DNA of 64,000 bases from Ehretia macrophylla (Eukaryota > Streptophyta > Magnoliopsida > Boraginales > Ehretiaceae): positions 14,416,762-14,480,761 of the forward strand of contig CM075783.1 of assembly GCA_037974665.1 (NCBI GenBank), written 5' to 3'. The position numbers and the translations under genes were made by a program. Under the pieces are notes generated by a model that saw only the letters and a program-made list of their open reading frames with translations, made no database searches and had not been told where the DNA came from. Below are positions 26,090-38,767 of the stretch, piece by piece. Within the stretch, counting starts at the first letter, position 1. Each line of letters opens with the position of its first letter.

Positions 26090-26637
26090 TGTGAAACCCC
26101 ACTTTTCTGCTTTAACTAGATTTACGTGTTTTATCTCGTTTTGCGTGCATTTGACATGTTTATGTGCTATATGACCTAGAATGTTATAATTTTGATGTCA
26201 ATACTCCTAATACGTGCTAAATGTGCATTCATGAAATTTTCATAAAATACGGGATCAGAAATTTTATCGTCGATTTTCAGTGAATAGTATTTTCGAAACA
26301 CGTCCGCTAAAATTTTGAAACTGGTCTTTTTAACCGTTCTAGACCTAGACCACGGACTTTAATAGACCTGTATTTGATTAAAACGGTTTTAAAATCGGCT
26401 TAAAAATTTATTATGGTTTTTACACCGACTTTTGCGAAAATCGAGTTTTAAGCCGACTCGGGTGAAAGTGTTTGATTGTAAAACTTCTTGTCACCTAAAA
26501 ATAACCTACTTGAGCTAGCTTGGGTGTTGAATAATTTTTTTGAACATTGGTGATCAAGAAAATGCATTTAAAGTCTAGAAAACACTAAAAATAATTAGTT
26601 TCCACTTTGACTTTCGTTTATTTATTTGACCTTTGCT

Positions 26638-26647
26638 TAATATATTA
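26638..26647 (+). promoter_or_regulatory. Candidate TATA box, family-A 5' LTR
   Basis: TAATATATTA followed by CAACACACATT and an A/CA-rich leader. The same arrangement occurs in the 3' LTR (31675-31684), at 41532 and at about 49820. Confidence 0.5.
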
Positions 26648-26843
26648 TCAACACACATTAAAAAAAAAGCAAAACACCACCAAAAACACACACAAAACCG
26701 TGGCTCCTTGGAGGAGAAAGATGAAGGCATTTTCAAAGTATTTTCCTCATAGATTTTGCATTTCAAAGCCGAATTGAGTGATTCAAAGCTTGATTTCACT
26801 TGTTTGGCATCTATTCTACACATTTCTTGCATCAAAACACATC

Positions 26844-26853
26844 AAAGGTGAGA
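26844..26853 (+). promoter_or_regulatory. Conserved putative splice donor in LTR leader
   Basis: AAAGGTGAGA within a longer block ending TTCTAGATCTCAAAA. It is conserved in all five family-A LTRs (also about 31881, 41748, 50027 and, on the minus strand, about 14935). AAAG|GTGAGA is a good plant 5' splice-site match. No transcript evidence is available. Confidence 0.45.
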
Positions 26854-28459
26854 GAAAAATTCTAGATCTCAAAACTCATATTTTGTGTTTATGTGTATCA
26901 ATAATTATTGAACCGTTAGAATGTTAATCTGATGTTAGATTATTGCTCCATGCATGCTAGGGATCGTTTATGTGTATTACTACGAGATTTGAGCCATTGT
27001 AGCGAAGTTATTTATTTTCAGGTATTTAAAGTTAATAGAATGGCTTTTTAGGATTATTTTGAGTTGTTGTGGTTGGAATCGATTTCCGTCGATTTCTAAA
27101 AGTTTGTTAATTACGTGGTAATGCCGTTATAATACCGAATTTTCGATTATGATGTTCGGGTGAAAATCCAAAAATTTCAGCCTAGGTGCCTTGAGGTTTT
27201 AGGGTTGTTGGACTTGATTTTGAGGTGTCTTGGTTGGTTTCCGAGAGGGCTAATGTAGTTGATCGAATGGGTGAGTGTTTGAAACTGATTTGGGGTTATT
27301 TGGATTAGTAGAATGTAAGATATGATTTTTTGAAGTTTAGGTTATCTTTCTTTAAATTTTTGAATTGAGCCTTAGTTGATCGGGTATGGTTTGAGTGATT
27401 GAATTGTGAGTTGTTGATGGGTAAACTAGGGTTTAATTGTATGTTTAATGCATGTTCGGTTGGATGTCCTACTTTGTCATCTAACTTAGTTATTTGTTGT
27501 TAAATTGTTTATTGATGTTATTATGATGATAATATGATTATTGATTATGATAATATGTTTATTGATGATGATTGATGATTATTGATTGATGATTGATGCC
27601 GGGAGATAAACAGTTCTGCTAGACTGTCCTCCTGTGAATGATTGATGTTTATTATTATTGCTGGGTCTCTGATATGTGTGTGCCACCTCTCGGGCAACAT
27701 TGGGCTGTCGGGTTGATAACGGCATGACTATCAGAGATTGCCTCCAGCTCGCATGACGGAGGTATCATGGAGGGCGAGGTTATTGGGGGTACCCCGGGTG
27801 CGTGAGTAATGGGGAGTTACAAAAAGAATGGTTGAGATCGTGATGGCTTTTGGAGCTACACCAACTAGAGAGAGTATCCTTTATTGAATGGTCATATAGT
27901 TATGTGATGATAGTATTATTTATGTTATTGTGTGTTTACTGACTCAAAGGATTATTCCAAGGAGTTTAGTAGACCTTGCTCGAGATTTATCGGATCCTCA
28001 CTGGGCTTATTTTATATAAGCTCACTCTCTATTATTGCATGCATGCAGGTATTACTGATTTTGACTACGGGTATGTGCCTCCTGAAGAGAGAAATGGGTC
28101 GTATGTAGATGAGTCTTATGTGCAGGAGTCATTGCCATGAGATTATCTTAGTTGTTGTAAAATAATGTTTTGTATAATCTATTTTGAAATGTATGTATAG
28201 CCTATGTATTAAGTTGGAACGGAGGCGTATAACTATGATTGGAATGTTGAAGAATGATTATTGTGTAATATGGATGTGTTGTATGTTGTTAACTTAATTG
28301 AGGAGATGATTGTTGGGATTGTTTATGGAGTTTGATGTATGATGTTCTAGAGAGGTTGGTTTAGAGCCTCGGTGTCTTAATTACTGTCGTTATACTGCCG
28401 AAATTCCGTTGTGTCCTGACTGATCGTAGGTGGGATCGTGTTGGGGCGTGACATTTAAG

Positions 28460-28471
28460 TGGTATCAGAGC
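28460..28471 (+). other. Primer-binding site (tRNA-iMet)
   Basis: TGGTATCAGAGC, six bases after the 5' LTR end, complementary to plant initiator methionine tRNA. Confidence 0.95.
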
Positions 28472-28559
28472 GCATGTTTAGCTGTCAGCCGGGGTATCCT
28501 CGGAATGTGGGTAGTGGTCTAAGCATGCAAGTATGTATTAAGTGAAAGAAAAGTGAAAC

Positions 28560-28960
28560 ATATGTTAATATGTTTATGTGATTAATTTACTTATGTGTCT
28601 AACTTTCTATATGACCAGTATGCCTTGTGTGTTAAGTGAACTAATGTGGTCAATATGTTTTATGTGATAACGTGCTATACGTACTCAATGTGTTGTAATT
28701 AATGTGCATTATGTGATTAATGTGTATTATGTGACAATTGTGTTTTATGTGATCAAAGTGCTTTATGTGAAGTTTGTTGCTTATGTGACTTTAATTGTTT
28801 ATAACTTACTTATGTGATATAACCAGTTTATGTGATGTTGGCTTCTTATATGTTGAATTGTGTGTTATGTGATAATGTTAAATTATATGATAATCATGCA
28901 TTACGTTGTACCTGTTTTCATGTGATGTAATTGTATATATTCTATAACTGTGAGTGATTC
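28560..28960 (+). repeat. Degenerate TTATGTGAT-rich tract
   Basis: Many imperfect copies of a motif of about 20 bp built around TTATGTGATNAATGTG, for example near 28573, 28700, 28745 and 28790. It looks like a decayed tandem array. The 3' non-coding region of the gag element (40440-40880) has a comparable but different degenerate array. Confidence 0.65.
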
Positions 28961-28977
28961 TTTTAGGTGAAGTAAGG

Positions 28978-29016
28978 ATGACTGCAAGAGTTTTCGGAAA
29001 TAGTGGTAGGCCATGA
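28978..29016 (+). pseudogene. Possible vestigial gag start
   Basis: ATG at 28978 opens 12 codons (MTARVFGNSGRP) before TGA. It lies where gag would begin, after the leader and a CTTTTAG acceptor-like sequence. The gag at 38972 also starts with a short R/G/P-rich stretch (MAGRPRTRGRP). The resemblance is short and may be chance. Confidence 0.25.
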
Positions 29017-31088
29017 TTTTGAATTATTATTATTCTAGAAGTTTATCAGTTAGATTTTAATTGTTATGTTTATGGATTTTAGTTTCGGCTTAGTGGATTG
29101 ATCTTGATGTTCCTTTAGCGAGAATGAAGTTGTTCGAGGAAATAGCAATGTATCTTGATGATTATAATTACTTTTGTTGCCATGTTTAACTTGTTATTAC
29201 TTGGAGATGGATCATAAGTTGAGGTTTCCATGAGGTTATCATTAGACACTTTTGGAGTCTCAACTCAGACTATACTTCTTTGAGGTTATTTTATAATGAA
29301 TTTATTTGAGGAATTAGTGATATATGTTTGTGAATGGAATGAAGTGTAGTATAACATGTGAATATTTCTACTATTTGGGATTGCTATATTATTAATGGGT
29401 ATTTTGGAGTTTTGATCTTTAAACCTTGGAGACAATTGGAGTGATTCCTGACTAAAGTTACTTTATTCGAAGATGTAATTGTTGGGAGATAGAATTATTT
29501 GAGGAAATAAGAATGCATTTTGGTGACTGAACATTTACTTGCCTACATCAAGCTTTTGGATTCTAGGTGGTATGACTTTCTAAATTGTTGATTGGGGATT
29601 CTCTTGTGTTATAATGGGTTAGTATGAATCTGTATTGTGTTATCAGATTTTGGAGTCTTCATTAGTTAATCTTGTTGGGTAATCGGTGATTTATCTTGTT
29701 TAGTGATTGGTCTGGTACGGAATGTAAAATTTTCGAGTGATTTATCTTGTTTGGTGATTGTTATGACTCTTTAGGTTCTCTAGATCTCCTTAGTGTCTTG
29801 TTTTGGAGGAAGATAGATTGTAGGATATGACTTGTTGGTGTTTAAGTGTGTAGGTAGGACACCCTTCTTGTGCTTCATAATTCTATCGGTCTTATTATTC
29901 TTTTCTACTCTATTCTCACTTATTTGAGAGAGGGTTACACTTTTCTAGCATATCAATTGTTTCTTGAATGTTTTGCTTATTGGATTAATAGATCCTATAC
30001 TCATTTGACATTGTTTCTATTCTTAACATTCATATTTGCTTCTTATAGCAATGTCACTTATTGGAGTTAAGGTTTGAGACTTCTATATTTCATTTTATAT
30101 CTCCAGCCATTCGTTTCAGTATTTTATTTCATCCTATTACTATTCATTTGAAAGTAATCTCTCCGTTGGTATACCCTTTTACTTGTTCGAATTTTACTTG
30201 CTTGATGTATTCCCTACCTAAGTACATCATTGTCATTCTTGTTGATCTTTGTTAATCCTATTATTTTATTATTAAATTATGAGCTATTACTTTGCTTGTA
30301 ATTGCTCACTCAAAGTACTCGGCACTGTCCTATTGTTATCATTTCTTATTCGTACTTCTTTGGTATTGCGTGCTGAGATACTCTTGCCACTCATATTTTC
30401 TATTGAATTAATCATCTCTTATTTCTTAATTTCATTTCGCCTCAAGTACAACCTACTTGTTGGTTCCTTGAACAATCATTGAGAATTGAAATATCTACTT
30501 GTTCAGGAATTTTTGTTCAACATACTCAGCACTGTTTTGACTCGTCATCATCCTTTGTTCGTACTTATTTAACTGATAGGTGCTGAGACATTTCTTATCT
30601 TAGTTATCATGCTTCCTTATTAAACTATTAACCTCTTGATTCTCTAACCTGTTTGACCTCCTGTTCACTTGATTGTTGGCTCGAATATGATTTTTCATAT
30701 TCGTATTTCCTTGTAAATTTCATAACAGCCATATTCTGACAGATGTCACTTTTAAGATATTTCCTTGATCAATAATCATTCATGTTATCGTGAATGAGTT
30801 TTTAAACCCTCGGGATGTTCATAGAGCTCTTTTGTGTAGTATGAGATGATTGATAATTAGTGGTGTCACGCTAAGACTTGGAGTTGCAATTTCTTTCATA
30901 TGCAATATGATGTTAGGTGGGAGAGAATTATGAATTGAAGATTGTCTTGGAACTATGATCATCAACTTGCAGTCACCAGAGGTTGTTCTTTTGAGGTCTT
31001 TGGTTAGTTGTCATCCTAAAAGATAAATGAGAACTAAGAGAAGTATTATTAAGTGTACCGATTGAGGATTTAATTGTCTGTCAATTCG

Positions 31089-31126
31089 AGAATTGCGCGG
31101 ACGCAATTGTTTTAAGGAGGGGAGAA
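31089..31126 (+). other. Polypurine tract with adjacent hairpin
   Basis: AAGGAGGGGAGAA abuts the 3' LTR. Just upstream, AATTGCG and CGCAATT form a perfect 7-bp inverted repeat around CGGA. The block is nearly identical at 40945-40982, where the one substitution I see falls in the loop. Confidence 0.85.
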
Positions 31127-33489
31127 TGTGAAAGCCCACTTTTCTGCTTTAACTAGATTTACGTGTTTTATCTCGTTTTGCGTGCATTTGACATGTTTAT
31201 GTGCTATATGACCTAGAATGTTATAATTTTGATGTCAATACTCCTAATACGTGCTAAATGTGCATTCATGAAATTTTCATAAAATACGGGATCAGAAATT
31301 TTATCGTCGATTTTCAGTGAATAGTATTTTCGAAACACGTCCGCTAAAATTTTGAAACTGGTCTTTTTAACCGTTCTAGACCTAGACCACGGACTTTAAT
31401 AGACCTGTATTTGATTAAAACGGTTTTAAAATCGGCTTAAAAATTTATTATGGTTTTTACACCGACTTTTGCGAAAATCGAGTTTTAAGCCGACTCGGGT
31501 GAAAGTGTTTGATTGTAAAACTTCTTGTCACCTAAAAATAACCTACTTGAGCTAGCTTGGGTGTTGAATAATTTTTTTGAACATTGGTGATCAAGAAAAT
31601 GCATTTAAAGTCTAGAAAACACTAAAAATAATTAGTTTCCACTTTGACTTTCGTTTATTTATTTGACCTTTGCTTAATATATTATCAACACACATTAAAA
31701 AAAAAGCAAAACACCACCAAAAACACACACAAAACCGTGGCTCCTTGGAGGAGAAAGATGAAGGCATTTTCAAAGTATTTTCCTCATAGATTTTGCATTT
31801 CAAAGCCGAATTGAGTGATTCAAAGCTTGATTTCACTTGTTTGGCATCTATTCTACACATTTCTTGCATCAAAACACATCAAAGGTGAGAGAAAAATTCT
31901 AGATCTCAAAACTCATATTTTGTGTTTATGTGTATCAATAATTATTGAACCGTTAGAATGTTAATCTGATGTTAGATTATTGCTCCATGCATGCTAGGGA
32001 TCGTTTATGTGTATTACTACGAGATTTGAGCCATTGTAGCGAAGTTATTTATTTTCAGGTATTTAAAGTTAATAGAATGGCTTTTTAGGATTATTTTGAG
32101 TTGTTGTGGTTGGAATCGATTTCCGTCGATTTCTAAAAGTTTGTTAATTACGTGGTAATGCCGTTATAATACCGAATTTTCGATTATGATGTTCGGGTGA
32201 AAATCCAGAAATTTCAGCCTAGGTGCCTTGAGGTTTTAGGGTTGTTGGACTTGATTTTGAGGTGTCTTGGTTGGTTTCCGAGAGGGCTAATGTAGTTGAT
32301 CGAATGGGTGAGTGTTTGAAACTGATTTGGGGTTATTTGGATTAGTAGAATGTAAGATATGATTTTTTGAAGTTTAGGTTATCTTTCTTTAAATTTTTGA
32401 ATTGATCGTTAGTTGATCGGGTGTGGTTTGAGTGATTGAATTGTGAGTTGTTGATGGGTAAACTAGGGTTTGATTGTGTGTTTAATGCATGTTCGGTTGG
32501 ATGGGCTACTTTGTCATCTAACTTAGTTATTTGTTGTTAAATTGTTTATTGATGTTATTATGATGATAAATGATTATTGATGATGATAATATGTTTATTG
32601 ATGATGATTGATGATTATTGATTGATGATTGATGCCGGGAGATAAACAGTTCTGCTAGACTATCCTCTTGTGAATGATTGATGTTTATTATTATTGCTGG
32701 GTCTCTGATATGTGTGTGCCACCTCTCGGGCAGTATTGGACTGTCGGGTTGATAACGGCATGACTATCAGAGATTGCCTCCAGCTCGCATGACGGAGGTG
32801 TCATGGAGGGCGAGGTTATTGGGGGTACCCCGGGTGTGTGAGTAATGGGGAGTTACAAGAAGAATGGTTGAGATCGTGATGATGTTTGGAGCTACACCAA
32901 CTAGAGAGAGTATCCTTTATTGAATGGTCATATAGTTATGTGATGATAGTATTATTTATGTTATTGTGTGTTTACTGACTCAAAGGATTATTCCAAGGAG
33001 TTTAGTAGACCTTGCTCGAGATTTATCGGATCCTCACTGGGCTTATTTTATATAAGCTCACTCTCTATTATTGCATGCATGCAGGTGTTACTGATTTTGA
33101 CTACGGGTATGTGCCTCATGAAGAGAGAAATGGGTCGTATGTGGATGAGTCTTATGTGCATGAGTCATTGCCATGAGATTATCTTAGTTGTTGTAAAATA
33201 ATGTTTTGTATAATTTATTTTGAAATGCATGTATAGCCTATGTATTAAGTTGGAACGGAGGCGTATAACTATGATTGGAATGTTGAAGAATGATTATTGT
33301 GTAATATGGATGTGTTGTATATTGTTAACTTAATTGAGGAGATGATTGTTGGGATTGTTTATGGAGTTTGATGTATGATGTTCTAGAGAGGTTGGTTTAG
33401 AGCCTCGGTGTCTTAATTACTGTCGTTATACTGCCGAAATTCCGTTGCGTCCTGACTGATTGTAAGAGGGGTCGAGTTGGGGCGTGACA
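31127..33489 (+). repeat. 3' LTR of the 26090 element
   Basis: 2363 bp, TGTGAAAGCCC to GTTGGGGCGTGACA. It matches the 5' LTR almost perfectly over the first 1.27 kb and is about 3% diverged over the last 1.1 kb. The ACCCC to AGCCC change at its start is unique in this window. Confidence 0.95.
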
Positions 33490-35499
33490 CACTTTCTTCC
33501 GAATCAAGTTAACCCATGCTGCTAGTGGGTTCAAAGGCTCCCTACACCAAACCTTGCACAAGCAGGTTTTTTGACAATTCCACCCCATGCCGATTCCAAC
33601 TGAGATGCCCAAAATAGTTGGTAACTATAAATTTACAATTTTAATATATTTTCATTTTTTGTGTATTAGCTACGGATAATACACAAAATCCATTCTGATT
33701 CAAATGGATTCTGTAAGGGTTTGCTAAATTTTGTGTTAATTAGTAGATGAGTTAAATCTATCAGTTTATCCTAAAATCCCATTCGGTAAAATGGATTTAT
33801 CTTATGAGTTATTGCTTATATTAATTTAGTAAATTATACTTGTATTATTGAATGCTAATTTCATCCACTTTCTTCCGAATCAAGTTAACCCATGCTGCAA
33901 GTGGGTTCAAAGGCTCCCTACACCAAACCTTGCACAACCAGGTATTTTGACAATTCCGCCCCATGCCGATTCCAACCGAGATGCCCAAAATGGTTGGTAA
34001 CTATAAATTTTCAATTTTAATATATTTTCATTTTTTGTGTATTAGCTACGGATAATACACAAAATCCATTCCGATTCAAATGGATTCTGTAAGGGTTTGC
34101 TAAATTCTGTGTTAATTAGTAGATGAGTTAAATCCATCAGTTTATCCTAAAATACCATTGGGTAAAATGGATTTATCTTATTAGTTATTGCTTATATTAA
34201 TTCAGTAAATTATACTTGTATTATTGAATCCTCATGTCATCCACTCTCTTCCGAATCAAGTTAACCCATGCTGCTAGTGGGTTCAAAGGCTCCCTACACC
34301 AAACCATGCACAAGCAGGTTTTTCGACAATTCAGTCCCATGCCGATTCCAACTGAGATGCCCAAAATGGTTGGTAACTATAAATTTTCAAATTTAATATA
34401 TTTCAACTTTTTGTGTATTAGCTACGGATAATACACAAAATCCATTCCGCGTCAAATGGATTCTGTAAGGGTTTGCAAAATTCTGTGTTAATTAGTAGAT
34501 TAGTTAAATCCATCAGTTTATCCTAAAATCCCATTGGGTAAAATGGATTTATCTTATGAGTTATTGCAAATATTAATTCAGTAAATTATACTTGTATTAT
34601 TTAATGCTAATGTCATCCACTTTCTTCCGAATCAAGTTAACCCATGCTGCTAGTGGGTTCAAAGGCACCTTACACCAAACCTTGCACAAGCAGGTTTTTC
34701 GACAATTCCAACCCATGCCGATTCCAACTGAGATGCCCAAAATGGTTGGTAACTATAAATTTTCAATTTTTATATATTTTCAGTTTTTGTGTATTACCTA
34801 CGGATAATACCCAAAATCCATTCCGATTCAAATGGATTATGTAAGGGTTTGTTAAATTCTATGTTAATTAGTAGATGAGTTAAATCTATCAGTTTATCCT
34901 AATATCCCATTGGGTAAAATGGATTTATCTTATGAGTTATTGCTTTTATTAATTCAGTAAATTATACTTGTATTATTGAATGCTAATGTCATCCACTTTC
35001 TTCCGAATCAAGTTAACCCATGCTGCTAGTGGGTTCAAAGGCTCCCTACACCAAACCTTGCACAAGCAGGTTTTCTAACAATTCCATTCCATGCCGATTC
35101 CAACTGAGATGCCCAAAATGGTTGGTAACTATAAATTTTCAATTTTAATATATTTTCACTTTTTGTGTATTAGCTACGGATAATACACAAAATCTATTCC
35201 GATTCAAATGGATTCTGTAAGGGTTTGCTAAATTCTGTGTTAATTAGTAGATGAGTTAAATACATATGTTTATCCTAAAATCCCATTGGGTAAAATGGAT
35301 TTCTCTTATGAGTTATTGCTTATATTAATTCAGTAAATTATACTTGTATTATTGAATGCTAATGTCATCCATTTTCTTCCGAATCAAATTAACCCATGCT
35401 GCTAGTGGGTTCAAAGGCTCCCTACACCAAACCTTGCAGAAGCAGGTTTTTCGACAATTCCATCCCATGCCGATTCCGACTGAGATGCCCAAAATGGTT
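33490..35499 (+). repeat. 376-bp satellite array, segment 4
   Basis: About 5.3 monomers in the same orientation and register as before the 26090 insertion, with monomer starts near 34231, 34604 and 35356. It ends at TGGTT where the long LTR at 35500 begins. Confidence 0.98.
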
Positions 35500-36179
35500 T
35501 GTGACGACCGAGAATCTCTTCATATTCATTTTAAATTGTTGAATGTCTTATTTGAGCATTAAATGTACATTTATTCAATTTTAGCATAAGATACTATTCA
35601 TAAAGAAAATTTACTATTTAATTTTTCTGAAACTGTATTTTTCTCCTGTCACATATCATGTAGGAGGAATGTGAAAAATATTATTTTGTGTATTTAATGT
35701 TGGGAGTATGCATTTAGAAAATAGTTTTCGTCTTGAATGAATAGTATTACGAAAGAATAGTAACTTTTTGTAGGATTTTTATTTGGGCTTCTAGTGAATT
35801 AGCTAGACTTTGGACTTTTATTAGACCCTTAAATATGTTTAATTAGACCCCATTTACTAACCTAACTCATTATTTCGTTAGTCTATTACCTATATAATAT
35901 AAAAAGAGCCCGAACTAAAATTTTTATTATCTTATTTCCCGGATTTCATATTTTTCTATTATTACTTAATTTATAATTAGCCTATGTTCACAAAAATTAT
36001 ATTCATTGCATATATGACGAGTGATTTGCAAAAATATCTTGATATTACATAAATAGTAAAACTATGTATTATTTTGGGGTTTAAAGAAGTTTTCTTGCAT
36101 TTATTATAATATACCTAAACTCAAATCCATTTTAACCCACAACCCAAACCCAATATCCAACCCATTAACCTATATAATT

Positions 36180-36182
<3 letters not shown>

Positions 36183-36231
<49 letters not shown>
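36183..36231. repeat. (AT)n microsatellite
   Basis: About 24 uninterrupted AT dinucleotides within the long LTR, followed by an A-rich tract with CAAAACAAAAAAAAAC. Confidence 0.97.
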
Positions 36232-36233
<2 letters not shown>

Positions 36234-36769
36234 AAACAAAACAAAAAAAAACACTAAAATACTAAAATAAGCCAAAAAAAGGCAAAAAATCAGCCAAAAA
36301 AAGCCATTACGGGAATAGTGAATTTCTTGCCAATTTTGCTCAATTTGATCTTCCAAGCTTTGTCAACTCTTCTCCAAGTGGTTCCAAACTTCTCCAAGCC
36401 CTATCCTAGCTTCCTTGCACGTTTTTGGTGAGAGAGTTGCATCATTTTCATGGTTTAAAGTTTATGCCAAGTTTTTTTAAATTTTCGGATTTTGCTATTA
36501 TGGAGCTATAACATGCTTGTTTCTTGCTTTATATAGTATGTATACATGTTAGAGAACATCCATATGCAATATTATAGCTTAGTGTTGAGTTTTTAGCAAA
36601 GTGTCACTTGAGGAAGATGATGAATAGTATAATTTCTAGGTTTCCAAAAATTTGAGCAATTTAATTTGATTCAATACTTCTAGTAGTTGTTAATTAGGTC
36701 CTTGAGCATGGAAAAAATATTCGTTATACTTGCCATGTGAAAAATTTGAGAATTTTGATCAAAATAGGC

Positions 36770-37215
36770 TACTTTAATTGGGGATTTCGGGGTTAACTCG
36801 AATCCGGGCACGTTTTAAGGTTATGGCTAGTCTTTATTAAGTATTGAAGCCTTAGAAGTGCCTTCGTTTCGCTTGTTTGGGTTCTGGAATTAGTACTTGT
36901 AGTATAAATGCACAAAGAGGAAATCGGGGATTTAATGGTAAACGAGATTTAACGGGTGAACTCGAGGGTTCTTGGGGTGCCATAAGGTGTGGTTTGAAGG
37001 ATAGGATAACTCGTTTGGGAATCTTGAACCTTGCCTTTCGGTTTGGAGCTTAATAGCAAAGATTGACAAAGGGGTTTCGGGTTGAAAGTGAATCCGGGTG
37101 CGTTCGGGCATTAGGGCTAGTGTCTAGTAAGTGAGGAGGTGCTAGAAATGTATTCGCTTCGCTTAGTTGAGCTCCGATTAGAGTACTTGTAGTGTAATGC
37201 ATAAAGAGGTAAATT
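36770..37215 (+). repeat. Diverged internal duplication in the long LTR
   Basis: Two copies about 290 bp apart share the ordered motifs AATCCGGG(C/T)(A/G)CG, CTTCGTTTCGCTT or CGCTTCGCTTAG, GAGTACTTGTAGT and CA(C/T)AAAGAGG. Copy 1 is about 36780-36925 and copy 2 about 37080-37215. This explains part of the extra LTR length. Confidence 0.65.
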
Positions 37216-38698
37216 CGGACTTTTGGGGTAATTGTACTTTAAAGTGAGATTTCAAGGGCTTAAATGGTGCCATAAAGTGTCATTAGAGATGTAGTATAGT
37301 TGGATTTGAGGTTCATTATCTTGTGTGAAGTTTAAAGCTTGTTTTGTGAGCATTTAGAAGGAGATATGTTGGACTTCTTGTCAAATGGTTAATCTTATTG
37401 CATAATTAGTTATTTGAATTGTTATAGTTGCTACATTTGATTGTTAATCAAGTAAACTATAAAGTTAGCTCATCTAGTTAGATGATTATTGATTGTTGTA
37501 GTAAAGTAATTGAAATTTATAGCTTATAATCCTAACTTAATGAAATTTTGATGCTTCTAATGCCTTCTATGTTAACTAATAAGGTGGTAGAGTGAACTTT
37601 CTAGCTTAATTACATGTGAAAAATGAGTTTGTGTGTATAAGTGAATTGAAGAAGAAAATAAATAATAACTTGATTAAAAAATGTGAATTTGTTGCTTATG
37701 GTGTTTTATTGTTAATAAGAGTGTCATTTTAACATGTCTTGTAATCTGAAGTAGTTAGTGTATGTTTAATGATTTTAGAAAAAATAGATAATCTTGTACA
37801 TGATTTCACTTTGGATAATGCATATTAGAGTTCTTTTAACATGCTTAGTAATTGAATAATGCTTAGTATTTAAGCGTAATAGCGTGTATTAAGTGTTTAA
37901 CTTGAAGGCTGTGTGATTCATGTTATCTTATGAGTTAAGTTGTATATTTAAACTATATGTATATTAGAGCTAATCATGATAATAGAATTGCAATGGATAA
38001 TGAAAGTGTTATACTTATATGAATAACTAGGGGTTGCACATTTGAGTGGATTCAAAGAGGTTTGGAGTGTCCTAATAACGTGTTTAGGAGTTCAAAGTAG
38101 TCTAGTGCATGGTTAATGAAATTATGAAAGTTAATATTGCCTTCAAGCTTGTTAATTAACTTTTGATTAAAGTAAGCACATCATTTAGCCTTAGCATGAA
38201 ATATGCATGTTTAGTGTTCTTAGATCATACTAATCGAGCTATATTTTGATGATTATATAAAATGTGACTATTGTACACAAATTAACTATTTTAATGTGAA
38301 TGAGTTGTCTTTAAGTTGAATAGCATTGTTGTGTTAGGTAGTGGTTTTGAGTGGTTATTAAAGAGATTGGTGCTTTCGGAGAGTATTGGAGAGATTGGCT
38401 AAATTCTCGCAGGTTTGTTTTTTAAAAGGTGAGGGAGTTACATTCTTTTGTGCATCTTAATTTGTTTTACTACTCATAAATTGTATAGTTTAATATGATT
38501 GTTTATAATTACGTGTACTTTGATATGAATAGACTAAATATACATTTGACTTTTATTTATATTGTTATATGGCTTATTTATTGTAAACTACGTGCGAGAG
38601 TAACCTACTTTGTTGTCCCTCATTTATGTGATTCTTGAATTATATTGTCATTGCTTGAATTATTGTGATCGAATATCAGGTTGCGCAACCTTTTCGGA

Positions 38699-38758
38699 CA
38701 TGGTAGCGTCGAGAAACACGGGCGGCGTCGGGCTTGCCGTGCTCCCTCGACTACCATG
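38699..38758 (+). other. GC-rich hairpin island of the long family-B LTR
   Basis: The same 60-bp hairpin as at 13096-13155, preceded by the perfect palindrome GGTTGCGCAACC (38679-38690). The nested element inserted 9 bp beyond it, splitting the island from its 3' continuation at 43619. Confidence 0.75.
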
Positions 38759-38767
38759 GTGCCTATT

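Larger units (their letters stand above)
26090..28453 (+). repeat. 5' LTR of the 26090 element
   Basis: Runs TGTGAAACCCC to GTTGGGGCGTGACA. It includes a TATA candidate (26638-26647), a CA-rich leader, the conserved AAAGGTGAGAGAAAAA motif (26844), a GAT/ATT-rich simple-sequence tract (about 27520-27600) and a GC-rich island (about 27675-27815) with the TCGGGCAACATTGGGCTGTC stretch. Confidence 0.95.
28454..31126 (+). other. Non-coding internal domain of the 26090 element
   Basis: 2673 bp between the LTRs. It opens with TTTAAG and the primer site, then a degenerate TTATGTGAT-rich tract, then AT-rich sequence that is strongly T-rich at about 29870-30720. Open frames at 29870-30070, 30061-30255 and 30279-30482 encode only low-complexity hydrophobic sequence from the T bias. 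No retroelement enzyme motif is seen in any frame. Confidence 0.85.
26090..33489 (+). mobile_element. Complete non-coding LTR element (family A)
   Basis: A 7.4-kb element with target duplication CACTT (26085-26089 and 33490-33494), LTRs of 2364 and 2363 bp, a tRNA-iMet primer site, a 2.67-kb internal region and a polypurine tract. The internal region has no gag, protease, reverse transcriptase or integrase, so it is a non-autonomous, LARD-like derivative. Its LTRs are of the family seen at 13272, 40983 and 49264. The structural signals are intact, consistent with mobilisation by an autonomous Ty3/gypsy relative; the superfamily assignment comes from the gag of the related element at 38768. 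Confidence 0.93.

Noticed and set aside
26575..26835. 86-residue antisense open frame in the LTR, identical at 31612-31872 and related at 49665-50018
   Set aside because: Its conservation is explained by LTR homology. It overlaps the LTR promoter and leader, the related copy extends into unrelated sequence, and no domain is recognisable.
29870..30482. Three consecutive hydrophobic open frames that look like membrane proteins
   Set aside because: The DNA is strongly T-rich, which alone gives F/L/I/S-rich translations. They have no family motifs and lie inside the non-coding interior of a retroelement.
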